64,000 bases of DNA from Actinotignum urinale DSM 15805. GTDB taxonomy: Bacteria > Actinomycetota > Actinomycetes > Actinomycetales > Actinomycetaceae. The notes under the pieces were generated by a model, which saw only the letters and a list, made by a program, of their open reading frames with translations, ran no database searches and was not told the origin of the DNA. The translations under genes and the position numbers were made by a program. The stretch is taken from assembly GCF_000420445.1 (NCBI RefSeq), contig NZ_ATUY01000002.1, forward strand, positions 1 through 64,000, written 5' to 3'. Of this stretch, positions 16,577 to 26,017 are shown piece after piece (the stretch's first letter is position 1; each line of letters opens with the position of its first letter).

Positions 16577-17350
16577 TTACAGAAGAATATCGCGCAGGCG
16601 AACAGATAGGCAGGTGGGGCAACCTTCCAGCTTTTCAAATTCCGTTAGCGGTGTTTCCGTAACCGTATAGCCCATATCGCGAAGCATTGCCGCGGTTTTC
16701 GGCGCAGAAGCAGAAATCAAGACATGGGTTTCGCTCAACACCACGACGGCAGCCCCATGAGCTTCAGGAACGCTCACAAAACTGGGAAAAATGTGGATAT
16801 TATCCACGAAGGGTTCATAACCAATTAACGTTCCATCGGGAAGTGCCGTAACGGCAGTTTTCAAATGTAGAACTTTGTTCACGGGAACCGTAACAACTTT
16901 TGCTCCCAGCGGCGTCAGGATTTTACGCAACTGCGCAATTCCCTCAGCGTTTGTGCGCCCGCCACGCCCAACATAAATAGTGTTCCCAATCTTGAGAATA
17001 TCGCCACCATCAAGTGTTCCTGGCGCCTTAATTTCATTAATGCTCATGCCCAGCCCGCGAACGGTTTCGCGCGTACCCGCAGGTTCCGGTTTACGGCTAT
17101 CCGCTCCAGGCCGAGAAATCACGGCAACATTTTTATACACCACAACCGTATCTTCAATGAACACGGAATCCGGGCAATCATCTGCCGGGGCGACCTCAAC
17201 GGTTTCCCAACCGGCCTCATTTAAATTTTGAACGTAAGCATCCCACTGCAGATACGCCTTATCAAGATCAACAGGAACTTTCTCAATATTATCCGTAAGC
17301 CCATCGTTCAACAGGGGACTAGGGCGACGAACAAGAGCAATCTTGGACAT
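16577..17350 (-). CDS. ddaH: Dimethylarginine dimethylaminohydrolase
   Basis: This protein of 257 residues has the normal length and fold of DDAH in the amidinotransferase superfamily. Present are the substrate motif FIEDT at 65-69, LDGGDIL at 113-119, catalytic His162 in LHLKTAVT and catalytic Cys247 in CPTCLSVRL. It hydrolyses methylated arginine to citrulline and methylamines; some bacterial relatives act on arginine. A reversed amino-acid permease lies 137 bases upstream in the same direction, which suggests uptake and use of an arginine-like compound. GAAAG precedes ATG 17350. Confidence 0.88.
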   Translation of the reverse strand: MSKIALVRRPSPLLNDGLTDNIEKVPVDLDKAYLQWDAYVQNLNEAGWETVEVAPADDCPDSVFIEDTVVVYKNVAVISRPGADSRKPEPAGTRETVRGLGMSINEIKAPGTLDGGDILKIGNTIYVGRGGRTNAEGIAQLRKILTPLGAKVVTVPVNKVLHLKTAVTALPDGTLIGYEPFVDNIHIFPSFVSVPEAHGAAVVVLSETHVLISASAPKTAAMLRDMGYTVTETPLTEFEKLEGCPTCLSVRLRDILL

Positions 17351-17487
17351 AATCTTCCTTTCGTATCAATTTTCTTTAGTTTACCGGGTAGCTCCCGCAT
17401 TATTTTTCGCTCGAACTTCGCATAATCTACATTCTTGCGACGTTCCGCGGGGTTTCGTCGTACATAGAAAAATGTGAAAGCATGGTT

Positions 17488-18981
17488 TTACCGGAAATTT
17501 ACGACGATATCCTCACGTATCTCTCCGTTTGCGTCTTCGAGATACATTCCGTGTTCTTTAAGGCCTTCCAAACGCGAATGGCGCCGGCTCCACAGGAAAT
17601 AGAAGCTCATCGCAATAACCATCCACATGCCAAAAGCCTTGAGGGTTAAGGGAGCCAATCCGTAAGTGACGTATGCGCACGTGGCGACGGACAAAATCGG
17701 CGTCACGGGATAGAACGGAACCTTGAAACCGCGCTTTAACTTAGGTGCGGTGTGTCGAAGAATCATCACGCCGATAGAGACGAGCGTGAATGCTGTGAGG
17801 GTTCCGATGGAGGTCAGCTCCGCCAGGAGCGTCAGGGGAAGGAAGCCCGCAAGAACCGCAACGCCCAGGCACACCATCCACGTGGAGGCAACCGGAATAT
17901 GGGTTGTGGGGTTAATTTTGGCAAAAATTCGGGGGACGAGTCCGTCGCGCCCCATGGTGTAGAGAATGCGGGTTTGCCCGTAAAGGCAAATGAGGGTCAC
18001 GGAGAAAATAGAAATAACCGCGCCAATGGCGAGAACGGTTCCGGGCCAAGTGGAACCCACAACGTTTTGGACAATTGTTGCCAGTGAGGCTTCCTGACCT
18101 TCAAATTTACTGACCTTTTGGGCGCCGAGCGCGGCTACCGTCGTCAAAAGATAAATACTGGTGACGATAAGGAGGGCGAAAATGAGGGCGCGGGGGAGAG
18201 CCTTATGCGGGTTTTTTACTTCTCCACCAGCAGTTGCGACGGCATCCAAGCCGATGTAGGAAAAGAACAGAGTTCCGGTTGCGCCAATCACGCCGGCCCA
18301 TTTGAAGTCGGAGAAGTTCGCGAAATAATCCGTTTGGAATCCCGTGAAGGCGATTGCCGCAAAAATAACGAGAACGCCAAGTTTGATGAGCACCATAATC
18401 GTGTTTGCTTTCGCAGATTCCGAGGCGCCTTTGAGGAGGAGAACCATGCAGAGAATAACAAGGATAACCGCGGGAAGATTCATGACACCGCCCGCATCGG
18501 GAGCCGCGGAAAGGGCTACGGGGAACTGCCAACCAATAAGATTTTTGAGCAAAAGATTCACGTATTCAGACCACCCGACGGCGACAGCTGCCGCGGAAAC
18601 GCCGTATTCGAGGAGGAGACAGGCGCCAACGGCAAAGGCTGCCAGTTCCCCGAGAGTTGCGTAGGTAAAGGAGTAGGAACTTCCCGACGACGGTATTGCG
18701 GAGGCAAGTTCCGCATAGCATACGACGGTTAACCCTGCGACAATCGCGGCGAGAATGAAGGAAATCGTGACGGCAGAACCCGCAATCGGGACGGCCTCAG
18801 AAAGAATGAAGAAAATACCTGTGCCGACGGTTCCGCCCACGCCAATCATGGTGAGCTGGAATGTTGTCATGCTTCGTTTGAGACCAAGCGCCGCATTGGG
18901 TTCGGCAAGAACTTCTTCGCCTGCTGTGCCGGCAGGGAGGCGTCTGCGAAAGAGTTGATGTGTGAAGTGTTTCGCCGTCAT
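17488..18981 (-). CDS. APC-family amino-acid permease (cationic amino-acid transporter type)
   Basis: This integral membrane protein of 497 residues has about twelve to thirteen helices. The first helix carries IGVGGTVGTGIFFILSE, the glycine-rich substrate motif of APC transporters, and helix 6 has FFSYIGLDAVATAGGEVKNP, as in the CAT/YhdG group. ATG 18981 has a perfect AGGAGG at good distance, so the longer frame to 19182 is rejected. It is reversed with ddaH downstream in the same direction. The likely substrate is an amino acid, perhaps cationic; that is inference from family and neighbour. Confidence 0.9.
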   Translation of the reverse strand: MTAKHFTHQLFRRRLPAGTAGEEVLAEPNAALGLKRSMTTFQLTMIGVGGTVGTGIFFILSEAVPIAGSAVTISFILAAIVAGLTVVCYAELASAIPSSGSSYSFTYATLGELAAFAVGACLLLEYGVSAAAVAVGWSEYVNLLLKNLIGWQFPVALSAAPDAGGVMNLPAVILVILCMVLLLKGASESAKANTIMVLIKLGVLVIFAAIAFTGFQTDYFANFSDFKWAGVIGATGTLFFSYIGLDAVATAGGEVKNPHKALPRALIFALLIVTSIYLLTTVAALGAQKVSKFEGQEASLATIVQNVVGSTWPGTVLAIGAVISIFSVTLICLYGQTRILYTMGRDGLVPRIFAKINPTTHIPVASTWMVCLGVAVLAGFLPLTLLAELTSIGTLTAFTLVSIGVMILRHTAPKLKRGFKVPFYPVTPILSVATCAYVTYGLAPLTLKAFGMWMVIAMSFYFLWSRRHSRLEGLKEHGMYLEDANGEIREDIVVNFR

Positions 18982-19197
18982 AATGCCTCCTAAATCGTTT
19001 ACGAATAAATATTCAAGCACATGAATATGTGCGGTGAGGTGGATTTCAGAATGTGGGCGGATTTTTTGAAAAATGAGACGTTTCATACATGTTGTTGGTG
19101 TATAAATATGCGTAAGCGTTTCGTCGTATCGCGAAATGTGAGGGATATGGCGGAAAAATGCTGTATTTGTGCGCCTTGGCACAGGTAAGCTAGGAGT

Positions 19198-19332
19198 GTG
19201 AAAAAGAAAATCATCACTTGCTTCATGTTGCCTGCCGTGGCCCTGCTCGGTGCCTGTTCTCAGTCGCCGTCGAAAGATACCAACGATAAGGGTTTCGAAT
19301 GCTCAACTCAGCAAGAGAGCAAGGGCTGTTAG
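19198..19332 (+). CDS. Very small lipoprotein
   Basis: The 44-residue product starts MKKK, has a hydrophobic stretch ending in the lipobox LLGAC at about residues 17-21, then a hydrophilic tail containing two more Cys. GTG 19198 follows AGGAG with almost no spacer, which is unusual. The signal sequence is convincing but function is unknown. It lies divergent to the permease and 66 bases before gpm, so it may be co-transcribed with it. Confidence 0.55.
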   Translation: MKKKIITCFMLPAVALLGACSQSPSKDTNDKGFECSTQQESKGC

Positions 19333-19398
19333 CTCACGTTGGGTGAGCGGTGCTCCCGATTTTTCAACACAACACATGCTTACTTTAAGGAAGTAACA

Positions 19399-20136
19399 AT
19401 GACTTACACATTGATTCTGCTCCGCCACGGCGAGAGTGAATGGAATGCGAAGAATCTCTTTACCGGCTGGGTGGATGTTCCCCTCTCGGAAAAGGGACGC
19501 GGTGAGGCAAAGCATGGTGGCCAGTTGCTCAAGGAAGCCAATATTCTTCCTGATCGTTTGTTCACCTCTCTTTTGCGTCGTGCAATCTCTACCGCCAATA
19601 TCGCTCTTGATGAAGCTGATCGCCATTGGATTCCGGTCGAGCGTCACTGGCGTTTGAATGAACGTCATTACGGAGCTTTGCAGGGCAAGAATAAGAAGGA
19701 AATTCGCGACGAATATGGCGATGAGCAGTTCATGGCATGGCGTCGTTCCTACGATGTTCCGCCGCCCGCCATTGAGCTCGGTTCCGAATTTTCTCAGGAT
19801 CAAGATCCGCGTTACGCCGGCGAGCCGATTCCGCGTAGCGAGTGCTTGAAGGACGTTCTCGGGCGTCTCTTGCCCTACTGGGAAGAAACAATTGTTCCCG
19901 CCATTAAAACCGGCGAAACCATTATGATTGCTGCACACGGAAATTCCCTGCGCGGTATCGTCAAGTATCTCGACGATATTTCGGACGACGATATTGTTGG
20001 CGTTAATATCCCAACAGGTATTCCGCTCGTGTATGAACTGGATGAGGAAACCCTCAAGCCAATCAAGAAGGGTGGAACATATCTCGATCCCGAAGCCCAG
20101 AAGAAGATTGACGAAGTGGCAAATCAAGGAAAGTAG
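19399..20136 (+). CDS. gpmA: 2,3-bisphosphoglycerate-dependent phosphoglycerate mutase
   Basis: This 245-residue glycolytic enzyme interconverts 3- and 2-phosphoglycerate. The phosphohistidine motif [10 protein letters not shown] is at 8-17, the ERHYGALQG type motif reads [13 protein letters not shown], and the second catalytic His is in AAHGNSLRG. The length is that of the dPGM family. AAGGAAG lies five bases before ATG 19399. In actinobacteria gpm commonly lies near phoU, senX3 and regX3; here an iron uptake operon has been placed in between. Confidence 0.95.
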   Translation: MTYTLILLRHGESEWNAKNLFTGWVDVPLSEKGRGEAKHGGQLLKEANILPDRLFTSLLRRAISTANIALDEADRHWIPVERHWRLNERHYGALQGKNKKEIRDEYGDEQFMAWRRSYDVPPPAIELGSEFSQDQDPRYAGEPIPRSECLKDVLGRLLPYWEETIVPAIKTGETIMIAAHGNSLRGIVKYLDDISDDDIVGVNIPTGIPLVYELDEETLKPIKKGGTYLDPEAQKKIDEVANQGK

Positions 20137-20245
20137 CCTTCTCGGAAGTTCTCCTTTCTCGGTACCTTTACTTTCCTGTAAGTACGGTTCAATCCGAAGG
20201 TGAACTTCTTGATTTGTTAAGCAGGGATAGTGGTTCCTGTATCCC

Positions 20246-20281
20246 AACGATGCCGACCTGCGAGGGTCGGCATCGTTTTTG
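20246..20281 (+). terminator. Terminator behind gpm
   Basis: AACGATGCCGACC pairs with GGTCGGCATCGTT and is followed by TTTTG. It is a strong intrinsic terminator and may also serve the convergent ABC operon. Confidence 0.85.
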
Positions 20282-20380
20282 TTGACGTATTGGCCAGAAC
20301 GTATTTGAACTCGTCCGAATGGCGGCGCGTTTATCCTAGGATAAGAGTTATGGCGCGGTGAGCTATTCGGTTACTTTGAC

Positions 20381-21325
20381 TTACTCTTTCGCCTGGACGA
20401 AGGATTCGGCTGGTGTGCCGAGTTCGTCGCACTTATGGGCGGGAAGTTGCTCCCAACGCAGAGGGTTAATCAGGGGAACGCCGTGATGCTTGACAATCTC
20501 AACATCCACGTTATATACCTCGCTTACCATGCTGACAGTCACCACATCATTCGGTGTTCCTTGAGCATGGACCTTTCCTTCACGCAATATGACGAGGTTA
20601 TCGCAGTACCGTGCCGCCATATTAATGTCGTGAATGGCAATGAGCGTAACTGCCCCAGTTTTTGCCACACGCTGACGCACAATCTCCAACAAAAACAGCT
20701 GGTGGTGCAAATCCAAGGCGGAGGTTGGTTCGTCAAGGAGCATCACGGCAGGTTGGGTAACCAGCATTTGCGCAGCCGCAACCAACTGACGTTGCCCACC
20801 AGACAACTCACCCAAATAGCGTTGCGCAATATCCTCAATATTCAACTCTGTAAAAACTTCAGCTGTTGCCCGAGCAGGGTCAGCTTGAACGTTTGAACGA
20901 CGCGCAGAAATCAGAACGGTTTCAAAGGCCGTGAGGCTTGCGGAGGTCGGCAAATCCTGGGGAACATAACCAAGCCTGCGTTGAAGCGCTTTCCCGGAAA
21001 GCTCCACGCCGTCAACCAGAGCATTCACCAAACCACCACGTGCCTTATGGACACCGGCAATGGCTTTTATCGTCGTCGATTTTCCCGAAGCATTAGGACC
21101 AAGCAAACCGACCACGCCACGCAGATTCTCAAGACTCACGCCATGAACAACTTCATGTTTGCCGTAGGCAACATGTAGGTGGGTGATGTTCAATGTGGTG
21201 GGTGTCGGGGAGGAAGGGGTGTGTGTGGGGGAGGAAGGGGTGCGGGAATCATTTTTTGTGCCACGTGTGTTGGGCATATTTTTCGGCTCTTTTGAAGCGC
21301 CCGAATTCTTGTGTTCAGATGTCAT
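20381..21325 (-). CDS. ABC transporter ATP-binding protein, FecE type
   Basis: Motor subunit of an iron-siderophore importer. Walker A is GPNASGKST, the signature is LSGGQRQ and Walker B is VMLLDEPT; the final His switch is in IAIHDIN. A 45-residue Pro/Thr/Ser-rich N-terminal extension precedes the domain. ATG 21325 overlaps the stop of the permease gene in ATGA; an earlier GTG at 21331 is possible. It is the last gene of the operon ligand-binding protein, permease, ATPase. Confidence 0.9.
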   Translation of the reverse strand: MTSEHKNSGASKEPKNMPNTRGTKNDSRTPSSPTHTPSSPTPTTLNITHLHVAYGKHEVVHGVSLENLRGVVGLLGPNASGKSTTIKAIAGVHKARGGLVNALVDGVELSGKALQRRLGYVPQDLPTSASLTAFETVLISARRSNVQADPARATAEVFTELNIEDIAQRYLGELSGGQRQLVAAAQMLVTQPAVMLLDEPTSALDLHHQLFLLEIVRQRVAKTGAVTLIAIHDINMAARYCDNLVILREGKVHAQGTPNDVVTVSMVSEVYNVDVEIVKHHGVPLINPLRWEQLPAHKCDELGTPAESFVQAKE

Positions 21326-22380
21326 GTCCACATCGCCCTCCTGCGCGTCAAAATAATTCCAAGGAAGAACGGAACGCCAACAATGGCTGTAATAATTCCG
21401 ATGGGGATCGCTAAGCCCGGCTTAATCGCCAAACTAATGGCATGAGAACCGCACATCATGAGCGCGCCAGCCGCCATAGAAGCAGGCATGAAATAACGCT
21501 GATCTTCTCCTACTAACATGCGGGCAATATGCGGGCCAACAAGACCCACAAACCCAATGATTCCGGCGAAAGCAACCGTCGTTGCCGCAATAATGGACAC
21601 AACAATAAGCACAAGAATGCGTAACCGAGCGACATTCACGCCCATTGCCGCGGCCCGCGCGTCCCCGAGGCGCAAAGCCGTAAGTCTCCATGAAAGTACG
21701 CAGAAAATCGGAATCGTTAGGGCAAGCACGCCCGCCATAATTGCGTTAGACATCCATGATGCTCGGGTCATGGAACCCATCGCCCAAAATACGATTTGCG
21801 AGAGGGCTTCCGTTGAAGCCGTGTATTGAATGAGCGCAAGTAACGCTTGGAAGAGGAACACTAGCGCAATGCCGAGCAAAACCATTGATTCCGCGCTCGC
21901 ACCACGAAACACCGAGAACACGACGATAATGAGCGTCGCGATCATGGAAGAGACCCAGGCAATCATCGCAATATTGAGCTGCGGGCTAGGAACGAACATA
22001 ATTCCCAACACAATGGAGGCTCCACCACCAAAAGCGGCGGCGGCACTAATCCCGAGGGTAAATGGTTCAGCCAGAGGATTGCCCAAAATTGTTTGCATTT
22101 GCCCACCGGCAAGAGACAGACTACAGCCAATGAGGAGCGCCATTACGGCCATGGGGAGGCGAAGGCTCCAGACCACCGTCGAAATTTTATCGTCTATGGT
22201 TCCGGGAGCAAAAATTGCGCGGAGAACATCCCCAAACCCAATATTGAGAGCACCCACGGCGACGCTCACCATGAACGCGAATAGTGCTAAGAACACCAAC
22301 ACACTAATAATTGCCCAGCGCCGAAGAACAATCTTGCGGTGCTGGGCAATCAGTGCCGATGCAGTTTTTTCTTGAGACAT
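21322..22380 (-). CDS. FecCD-family iron-siderophore permease
   Basis: This 352-residue protein has about nine to ten helices and the FecCD hallmarks: SLRLPM near the start, GGQMQTILGNPLAEPFTLG and GFVGLVGPHIARML. It should form a homodimeric channel with the ATPase encoded next and receive substrate from the lipoprotein encoded before it. The stop overlaps the ATPase start by four bases, so translation is coupled. Only one permease gene is present, as in homodimeric BtuC-like systems. Confidence 0.92.
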   Translation of the reverse strand: MSQEKTASALIAQHRKIVLRRWAIISVLVFLALFAFMVSVAVGALNIGFGDVLRAIFAPGTIDDKISTVVWSLRLPMAVMALLIGCSLSLAGGQMQTILGNPLAEPFTLGISAAAAFGGGASIVLGIMFVPSPQLNIAMIAWVSSMIATLIIVVFSVFRGASAESMVLLGIALVFLFQALLALIQYTASTEALSQIVFWAMGSMTRASWMSNAIMAGVLALTIPIFCVLSWRLTALRLGDARAAAMGVNVARLRILVLIVVSIIAATTVAFAGIIGFVGLVGPHIARMLVGEDQRYFMPASMAAGALMMCGSHAISLAIKPGLAIPIGIITAIVGVPFFLGIILTRRRAMWT

Positions 22381-22398
22381 CAGCGGTAAACTTCTTGA

Positions 22399-23619
22399 TT
22401 ACTTAGCTTGCTTATCTTGCTTAGTTTCAAGAGTGTTGAAGAATGCACCGTCGCCCTTAATGGGAACCCACTTGTCGTGGGCGGAGGTCCAGACATTTTT
22501 AATATCAATGTCTTTGAATTCTTCAGGATGGAGCCATTTAGCGATCTGCAACATGGCGATATAGTTGAGCGGCGAGTTGTAGAACTGATGCCAGATAACG
22601 TGGAAGTTACCCTTCTTGGGAGCATCCAGGGTTTCGAAACCGGGCTGGGCGGCGAGTGCCGTTTTCATGGATTCCTGAGCGGTCTTTTGGTCAATGTTGT
22701 AACCGGCGGAAGCAAAGGCGGCGGGATTTCCGGCCTTGTTCTTCTTACCTGTCCAATCGCCACCCGTCACAATAATTTGATCCGGGTTCTTGGCAATCAC
22801 CTGTTCTGGCGTGAGGGATCCGGATTCGCCCTTAATAAATTCATCACCAATGTTCTTGCCACCGGCCTTGTTGACAAGCTCGGAAATATTCGAGTTATTC
22901 CAGGTTCCACAGCAATCCGTAACACCGGCAGAACGCCACACGTAGACCGTCGGCTTCGTCGTTACCTTGGCGACGCGCTCTTCAATCATCTTGACGGTCT
23001 TGTTCCATTCCTTGTTGAAATCTTCGGCTTCCTTCTGCTTGCCGAAAAGCTGACCAAGGATTGTCATGGACTTGGTGGTGTTTGTTAACGGCTTTGCGCG
23101 GAAGTCGATAACAACATACTTGAGTCCCGCATTATCCATATTTTGAAGCATTCCGGACTTTTGGGCGCCTTTATATTCGTCGACGGACAAAATAATGACA
23201 TCCGGCTTGTAGGACACAAGATTTTCTACCGTCACGTCTGCCTTACGGAAGCCACCAATTTCAGGGACTTCTTTAACTTTCGGCATAACCTTAATGACGT
23301 TGGTGTAGTAATCGTTGACGTTGCCCTTTAAATCGGTTCCCCAGGCAACAATTTTATCTGTGGGATTCTTGGGATTGAGGATGGAAGTTGCAAAAATACC
23401 GCGAGATTCGCCGAAAATAATGCGTTGTGGTGCCTTGTCGAATTTGACGGTGCGATCCGTCGTATCTTTAATTTCGAAAGGTCCAGTAGCTTCCTTACTT
23501 TCGGTTGTTGATGATGCAGAAGAAGTTGCAGATTTTCCGGTACCGCCACAGCCGGTGAGAACCAGCGATACGGCAGCAAAACCGGCAACAATTCCCCTTT
23601 TTAATGCTGACAGTTTCAC
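22399..23619 (-). CDS. Iron-siderophore substrate-binding lipoprotein
   Basis: This 406-residue lipoprotein has the signal peptide ending LVLTGC (Cys about 24), then a Ser/Thr-rich tether and a periplasmic-binding domain of the FecB/BtuF class (RIIFGESRG, PDVIILSVDEY). It should capture a ferric siderophore or haem-like ligand at the cell surface. It is the first gene of the operon and its upstream region holds a DtxR-like box, so iron repression is likely. AAGGAG lies before ATG 23619. The two Cys in VTDCCGTW are unusual for the family and might form a disulphide or bind metal. Confidence 0.9.
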   Translation of the reverse strand: MKLSALKRGIVAGFAAVSLVLTGCGGTGKSATSSASSTTESKEATGPFEIKDTTDRTVKFDKAPQRIIFGESRGIFATSILNPKNPTDKIVAWGTDLKGNVNDYYTNVIKVMPKVKEVPEIGGFRKADVTVENLVSYKPDVIILSVDEYKGAQKSGMLQNMDNAGLKYVVIDFRAKPLTNTTKSMTILGQLFGKQKEAEDFNKEWNKTVKMIEERVAKVTTKPTVYVWRSAGVTDCCGTWNNSNISELVNKAGGKNIGDEFIKGESGSLTPEQVIAKNPDQIIVTGGDWTGKKNKAGNPAAFASAGYNIDQKTAQESMKTALAAQPGFETLDAPKKGNFHVIWHQFYNSPLNYIAMLQIAKWLHPEEFKDIDIKNVWTSAHDKWVPIKGDGAFFNTLETKQDKQAK

Positions 23620-23692
23620 AATGACTCCTTTAAGTGAACGAGAGAAACAATCAGTAATATATTACAGCGCGGAATCAAGTGTCACAATATCT

Positions 23693-23713
23693 AAAATAAG
23701 GCGAACCTTACCT
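23693..23713 (-). promoter_or_regulatory. DtxR/IdeR-like iron box
   Basis: Read on the gene strand the bases are AGGTAAGGTTCGCCTTATTT, an imperfect palindrome (TAAGG..CCTTA) close to the DtxR consensus TTAGGTTAGSCTAACCTAA. It lies about 75 bases upstream of the binding-protein start, where repression by Fe-DtxR would be expected. Confidence 0.6.
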
Positions 23714-23849
23714 CATAATTGTTTTCACACGGAAATCATTTTTTGTGCTAAAGCTTGCCACCAGCTATTTTATATTCATCGATCGAGTGGGGAAGAGTGG
23801 AGCGTGTGCATGAAGAATGCGGAAGAAAAACCGCGTCGTTAAACATAAA

Positions 23850-23880
23850 AGCGCGCTACTCTGGGGTGGAGTAGCGCGCT
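23850..23880. terminator. Hairpin behind phoU
   Basis: AGCGCGCTACTC pairs perfectly with GAGTAGCGCGCT around a seven-base loop. No T-run is present. It lies about 95 bases past the phoU stop on the reverse strand. Confidence 0.5.
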
Positions 23881-23974
23881 GGTAGGGAAACAACGATGTA
23901 GAAAACTATTGCCGAAATGGTGTAATGGGGTTGGTACATCCCGGTTACATCACTGATCCCATGTGATGTAGAGA

Positions 23975-24694
23975 CTATTTATCGGATTCGAATTCCCAGT
24001 TGGATTCACCAAGAACTTCCTCTTCCGTTCCGGGCGTGGGCGGTTCAAGTTCTGCTTCCGCGCGAATACCGGTAATAAGGAAGTGCATACGGCGGGCAAC
24101 GGAAACGCCATGATCGCCGAAACGCTCAAGGAAACGTCCAAGAAGAACAAGATCAACACATTCTTGACGAGTCATCTCGTTCTTTTCATCGAGAACGATC
24201 TCGAAGGACTTACGGTGGAGACGATCGAGGATTTCATCCTGTTCCTCAATCTCTTCTGCGATTTCCAAATCCTGGGTGCGAACAAGTTCTTCAACCTGGT
24301 GTCCTACACGTGAGGCTTCGTCGGCCATTGCACACAATGTTTCATAACCGGGGCCACCAACACGTTCGGGGAAACGACCACGAGAAATATACGCAACGTG
24401 GCGAGCCAAATCGCCCATACGTTCGATGGTTCCTGCGGTACGGATAGCAGTTACAACGAGACGAAGATCAGAGGCGACGGGCGCCTGGCGAACCAGGAGC
24501 GATACTGCCATGTCTTCTACTTGACGCTGAAGCTCATCAATATCGGCATCCGCATCAATCACGGATTCTGCTAATGCGAGGTTAGAATCGCGTAGGGACT
24601 CTGCCGCGCGATCCATGGCACGTGCGGCGCTACGTGCCTGCTGATGAAGCCGCTTGTTCAAAGATTTAATTTCGTTGCGGAACTCTTGGCGCAT
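23975..24694 (-). CDS. phoU: Phosphate transport regulator PhoU
   Basis: This 239-residue all-helical protein consists of two three-helix PhoU repeats: the first has the metal motif (E)RMGDLARHVA, the second FLERFGDHGVSVARR. PhoU links the Pst phosphate importer to the SenX3-like sensor kinase and damps signalling when phosphate is plentiful. It is divergent from senX3-regX3, the usual actinobacterial arrangement. The acidic C-terminal tail of about 25 residues is longer than in E. coli PhoU. GGAG lies before ATG 24694. Confidence 0.93.
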   Translation of the reverse strand: MRQEFRNEIKSLNKRLHQQARSAARAMDRAAESLRDSNLALAESVIDADADIDELQRQVEDMAVSLLVRQAPVASDLRLVVTAIRTAGTIERMGDLARHVAYISRGRFPERVGGPGYETLCAMADEASRVGHQVEELVRTQDLEIAEEIEEQDEILDRLHRKSFEIVLDEKNEMTRQECVDLVLLGRFLERFGDHGVSVARRMHFLITGIRAEAELEPPTPGTEEEVLGESNWEFESDK

Positions 24695-24865
24695 GGTGCT
24701 CCTTTATCAAATTCAACCTGGGTGGTTGCACATTCACTTTTATATCTAAACAGTGTATGTTGAATTTCGCTTGCATGTTCGGTTAACGATCGGTAAACAT
24801 TTTAGTAAGAAGGCTAAATGCGGAAAAGATGCCATATTGTGACCAAACGGGATAACCTTAAGAGT

Positions 24866-26017
24866 ATGGATACGCAAGTTGTTGCCATAAGTTCCGCACT
24901 CCTGGGCCTTGCGGTCGGTATCATCGGGAGCCTGTCTTTTTACTGGTCGCAACGTAAGTTTCGCCCGGAACCCGATAGCGTTCATGAAGATCGTTCCGGT
25001 TATGAAGATACCATCACATTATTGGAAACAATTCCGCAACATTACATTCTTTTGAACGCAGAAAATCGTGTGGAACGTGCTTCAACTCAGGCGTATAGTT
25101 ACGGCATCGTCAATAAGGGAAAAATAGCGCGCCCGGAATTTTCCCAACTCGTTAACGACGTCCAAGCCACAGGAAATATCGCTAACGGCAAGATGCGCAT
25201 TAAGCGCTCAACCCTCAAAAATCAGCAAGATACCAGCCTAAACGTTTATGCCGCGTCCCTTTCCCAAGGTCGCACCCTTGTTCTTTTCGAGGACAATACG
25301 GCGAAAATAAAACTCGAAGAAACACGCCGTGATTTCGTGTCCAATGTGTCCCACGAACTCAAAACGCCTATTGGTGCGATTGCTTTACTTGCCGAAACAA
25401 TTCGCGACGTAGCCGACGAACCCGAACTTGTGCGCAAGTTTTCCCGCAATTTGCGTAAAGAATCTGCGCGTTTGCATAGCCTTGTTCAAGACATTATTGA
25501 GTTGTCCCGTCTCCAAGAGGGTGACGCACTTGGAAAATCCGAACTTATTGTTGTCGACGACGTTATTCGCGAAGCCGTTGATCGCATGGTTGTTGACGCC
25601 CAAGACCGCGATGTGACAATTGTTACGTCGCCTCCAACGGGACTAAAAATCTACGGCGACAGCGGAATGCTCACCACAGCAATCCGAAATCTCCTGGATA
25701 ATGCCGTGCGTTATTCGCCCATTCATGGACAGGTGTCAATTACTTCTTCTCTTGCCGACGGACAAGTGCGCATTAGCGTCGTCGACCAGGGAGAAGGGAT
25801 TGATCCCGCCGTGAAGGACCGCATTTTTGAGCGTTTTTATCGCGGAGATAGCGCCCGGGCGCGCAATACGGGCGGTAGCGGTCTCGGGCTTGCCATTGTC
25901 AAACATGTCGTGTTGGATCATGGCGGGCGTATCAAACTCTGGAGTCAGCCGGGAGTTGGATCAACTTTCACTATCTGTTTGCCACAGGCCTCTGAACCAA
26001 AGGAACAAAGCATATGA
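24866..26017 (+). CDS. senX3: Sensor histidine kinase SenX3
   Basis: The protein starts with one to two membrane segments (VAISSALLGLAVGIIGSLSFYW), followed by a PAS-like region and the kinase core: H-box FVSNVSHELKTPIGA, N-box LLDNAVRYSP, G1 DQGEGID, F-box ERFYRGD and G2 GGSGLGLAIVKH. It senses phosphate limitation together with Pst/PhoU and phosphorylates RegX3. ATG 24866 starts just before the membrane segment; an ATG at 24818 in frame is possible. The stop overlaps the regX3 start in ATGA. Confidence 0.93.
   Translation: MDTQVVAISSALLGLAVGIIGSLSFYWSQRKFRPEPDSVHEDRSGYEDTITLLETIPQHYILLNAENRVERASTQAYSYGIVNKGKIARPEFSQLVNDVQATGNIANGKMRIKRSTLKNQQDTSLNVYAASLSQGRTLVLFEDNTAKIKLEETRRDFVSNVSHELKTPIGAIALLAETIRDVADEPELVRKFSRNLRKESARLHSLVQDIIELSRLQEGDALGKSELIVVDDVIREAVDRMVVDAQDRDVTIVTSPPTGLKIYGDSGMLTTAIRNLLDNAVRYSPIHGQVSITSSLADGQVRISVVDQGEGIDPAVKDRIFERFYRGDSARARNTGGSGLGLAIVKHVVLDHGGRIKLWSQPGVGSTFTICLPQASEPKEQSI

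Noticed and set aside
17752-18732. Forward-strand frames of 111 and 204 codons inside the permease region
   Set aside because: They oppose a permease with clear membrane helices and ribosome site; they are shadows.
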